Source: a virus. From it: a stretch of 20,298 nt of DNA. Below the pieces are notes generated by a model. That model ran no database searches. It was given only the letters and a program-made list of their open reading frames with translations, and had not been told where the DNA came from. Both the position numbers and the translations under genes were made by a program. How positions within the stretch are numbered: position 1 is the stretch's first letter; every line of letters begins with the position of its first letter. Below are positions 19,399 through 20,298 of the stretch, in pieces. The DNA is taken from the IMG/VR virus record IMGVR_UViG_3300031851_000256, positions 1 through 20,298 of that record; one strand, 5' to 3'.

Positions 19399-20166
19399 TT
19401 AAAATCCTCGCTTATAACCGAATTGCCATACGCTTTTAAAACCATCTGTTTGGATTTCGTTGTCAACACTACTCAATTGAGCATAAAGTGTGCCTCCTGA
19501 AAGATCGTACGATGCCCGAAGCCCGCCGATAACATATTCGTAATCATCTGAATATTCCCAGGTTTTTCCAAATTCTGCGTGGCCGGTCACATCAACACCG
19601 TATAGTGAAATGATGTCACGCGATACATTGACTGAAACATCGTATGCACCACCCGAAACAAGAGCAAAGTCGACGCCTACCAAGACATCATAAAAATTTG
19701 GTTCGTAGGCGTATCCGACGTTAAACTCAAAATCAGCATCACCGAGATCACCATCAGCATAATTTGTTGCCAGCCGAACACCTGCATAAGTGTCTCGATT
19801 TGCAACTCCGATAAATCCTCCGAAGAAATTGTCTTCTTTTCCGTCAACATACTCTAGAGAAGTGATTAGGTCTTTACCGTATACAGTACCCACTGTTGCG
19901 TTAACCTTACCAAATAGCGCATCGCTGTGTGTAAAAAGACCACCGTCAATCCGCTCTTCGAAAAAGCCGACATCCCCAACTACATTTGTTGGTTGAGTAA
20001 GGTTTAAGTCTAATCCATTAGCAAGGTCGCAAATGACGCTTTTGCTGCATTCTGAGGCTTCGCAGAAAACGATTTCAGGAGCTTCATTTGATTTTGCCGC
20101 AGGCATGCTAATGGCGAACAGGCCAATGATGAGTGCGGTAATGCTTAGTGTTTTTCTATTTTTCAT
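19399..20166 (-). CDS. Outer-membrane beta-barrel protein
   Basis: This 255-residue protein starts at ATG 20166 with a signal peptide (KTLSITALIIGLFAISMPAA) and continues into alternating beta strands separated by short acidic turns: SDALFGKVNATVGTVYGKD, FFGGFIGVANRDTYAGVRLA, FEFNVGYAYEPN, and a last strand VWQFGYKRGF that ends in Phe, the usual C-terminal signal for the outer-membrane assembly machinery. I count about eight to ten candidate strands, a small barrel. The N-terminal mature part has three cysteines (FCEASECSKSVIC). An ATG at 20226 would lie upstream of the signal peptide and is less likely. A phage-made outer-membrane protein may block adsorption by other phages or change the surface; this is inference. 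Confidence 0.82.
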   Translation of the reverse strand: MKNRKTLSITALIIGLFAISMPAAKSNEAPEIVFCEASECSKSVICDLANGLDLNLTQPTNVVGDVGFFEERIDGGLFTHSDALFGKVNATVGTVYGKDLITSLEYVDGKEDNFFGGFIGVANRDTYAGVRLATNYADGDLGDADFEFNVGYAYEPNFYDVLVGVDFALVSGGAYDVSVNVSRDIISLYGVDVTGHAEFGKTWEYSDDYEYVIGGLRASYDLSGGTLYAQLSSVDNEIQTDGFKSVWQFGYKRGF

Positions 20167-20191
20167 ATATTTTATTTTTTTCTTCAATGCT

Positions 20192-20298
20192 TTATGACTT
20201 ATAAATGTCATAAAGAAATTTTTCAAATTGTTCTACTTTTTCTAGGCGGTTAGGCCATAGAATGTATTCTTTTTCGGGGTTAGCTTTTAAATTATTCA
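20192..20298 (-). CDS. End of an unknown small protein
   Basis: An open frame enters at the right edge and ends at TAA 20192: NNLKANPEKEYILWPNRLEK, then VEQFEKFLYDIYKS. The first two bases visible before the first full codon are TG, so an ATG could lie exactly at the edge, which would make a 35-residue protein; a longer protein is equally possible. It ends 25 bases before the outer-membrane protein gene. Charge pattern and end look coding, but no family is recognised. Confidence 0.5.
   Translation of the reverse strand, partial: NNLKANPEKEYILWPNRLEKVEQFEKFLYDIYKS

Overview
The window is a piece of a T4-like myovirus genome, most likely from a marine phage. It carries a block of T4-type baseplate and head-completion genes (homologues of gp5, gp27, gp53, gp48, gp4, gp54, gp26/gp51 and a gp29-like tape measure), plus gp32, gp59 and the late-transcription coactivator gp33. 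The T4-type late promoter octamer TATAAATA stands in front of several structural and lysis genes. The host cannot be read directly. Three exported, host-like proteins (a secreted EF-hand protein, a protein with a PEP-CTERM-like tail, an outer-membrane barrel) and the near absence of Shine-Dalgarno sequences point to a Gram-negative host of the Verrucomicrobiota/Lentisphaerota/Planctomycetota kind; this is inference.

Layout. 1-5185 (minus): gp48, gp53, gp27-like hub, gp5 spike and a further partial gene, read as one late operon. 5222-9155 (plus): gp4, a possible gp2-type protein, a gp54-like tube protein, gp26 with a gp51-like extension reachable only by a -1 ribosomal frameshift at TTTTTTC, and the tape measure. 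9211-13066 (minus): EF-hand protein and gp32 from one sigma70-like promoter, and upstream of them an overlapping operon of an unknown protein, gp33, a 43-residue basic protein, an unknown protein and gp59. 13150-15393 (minus): a late operon of a very acidic repeat protein, a small membrane protein and the PEP-CTERM-like protein. 15517-16054 (plus): a lysis cassette with a holin-like protein and an overlapping spanin-like pair. 16135-17439 (minus): an amidase and a membrane-anchored GH24 muramidase, each with its own late promoter. 17449-19049 (minus): small early genes under a promoter family TTTACA-N17-TAnnAT, two of which share an identical 17-base leader. 19050-19398: a non-coding stretch with helically phased A-tracts and inverted AACTCATTG repeats. 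19399-20166 (minus): an outer-membrane beta-barrel protein, followed by the end of one more gene.

The parts fit one programme. Host-type promoters drive early and replication genes, and gp33 (with a gp55-like sigma factor outside the window) would turn on TATAAATA promoters for tail, lysis and surface genes. The most notable items are the gp26/gp51 frameshift, the late PEP-CTERM-like operon, the face-to-face and palindromic late promoters with almost leaderless mRNAs, and the bent, repeat-rich non-coding stretch.
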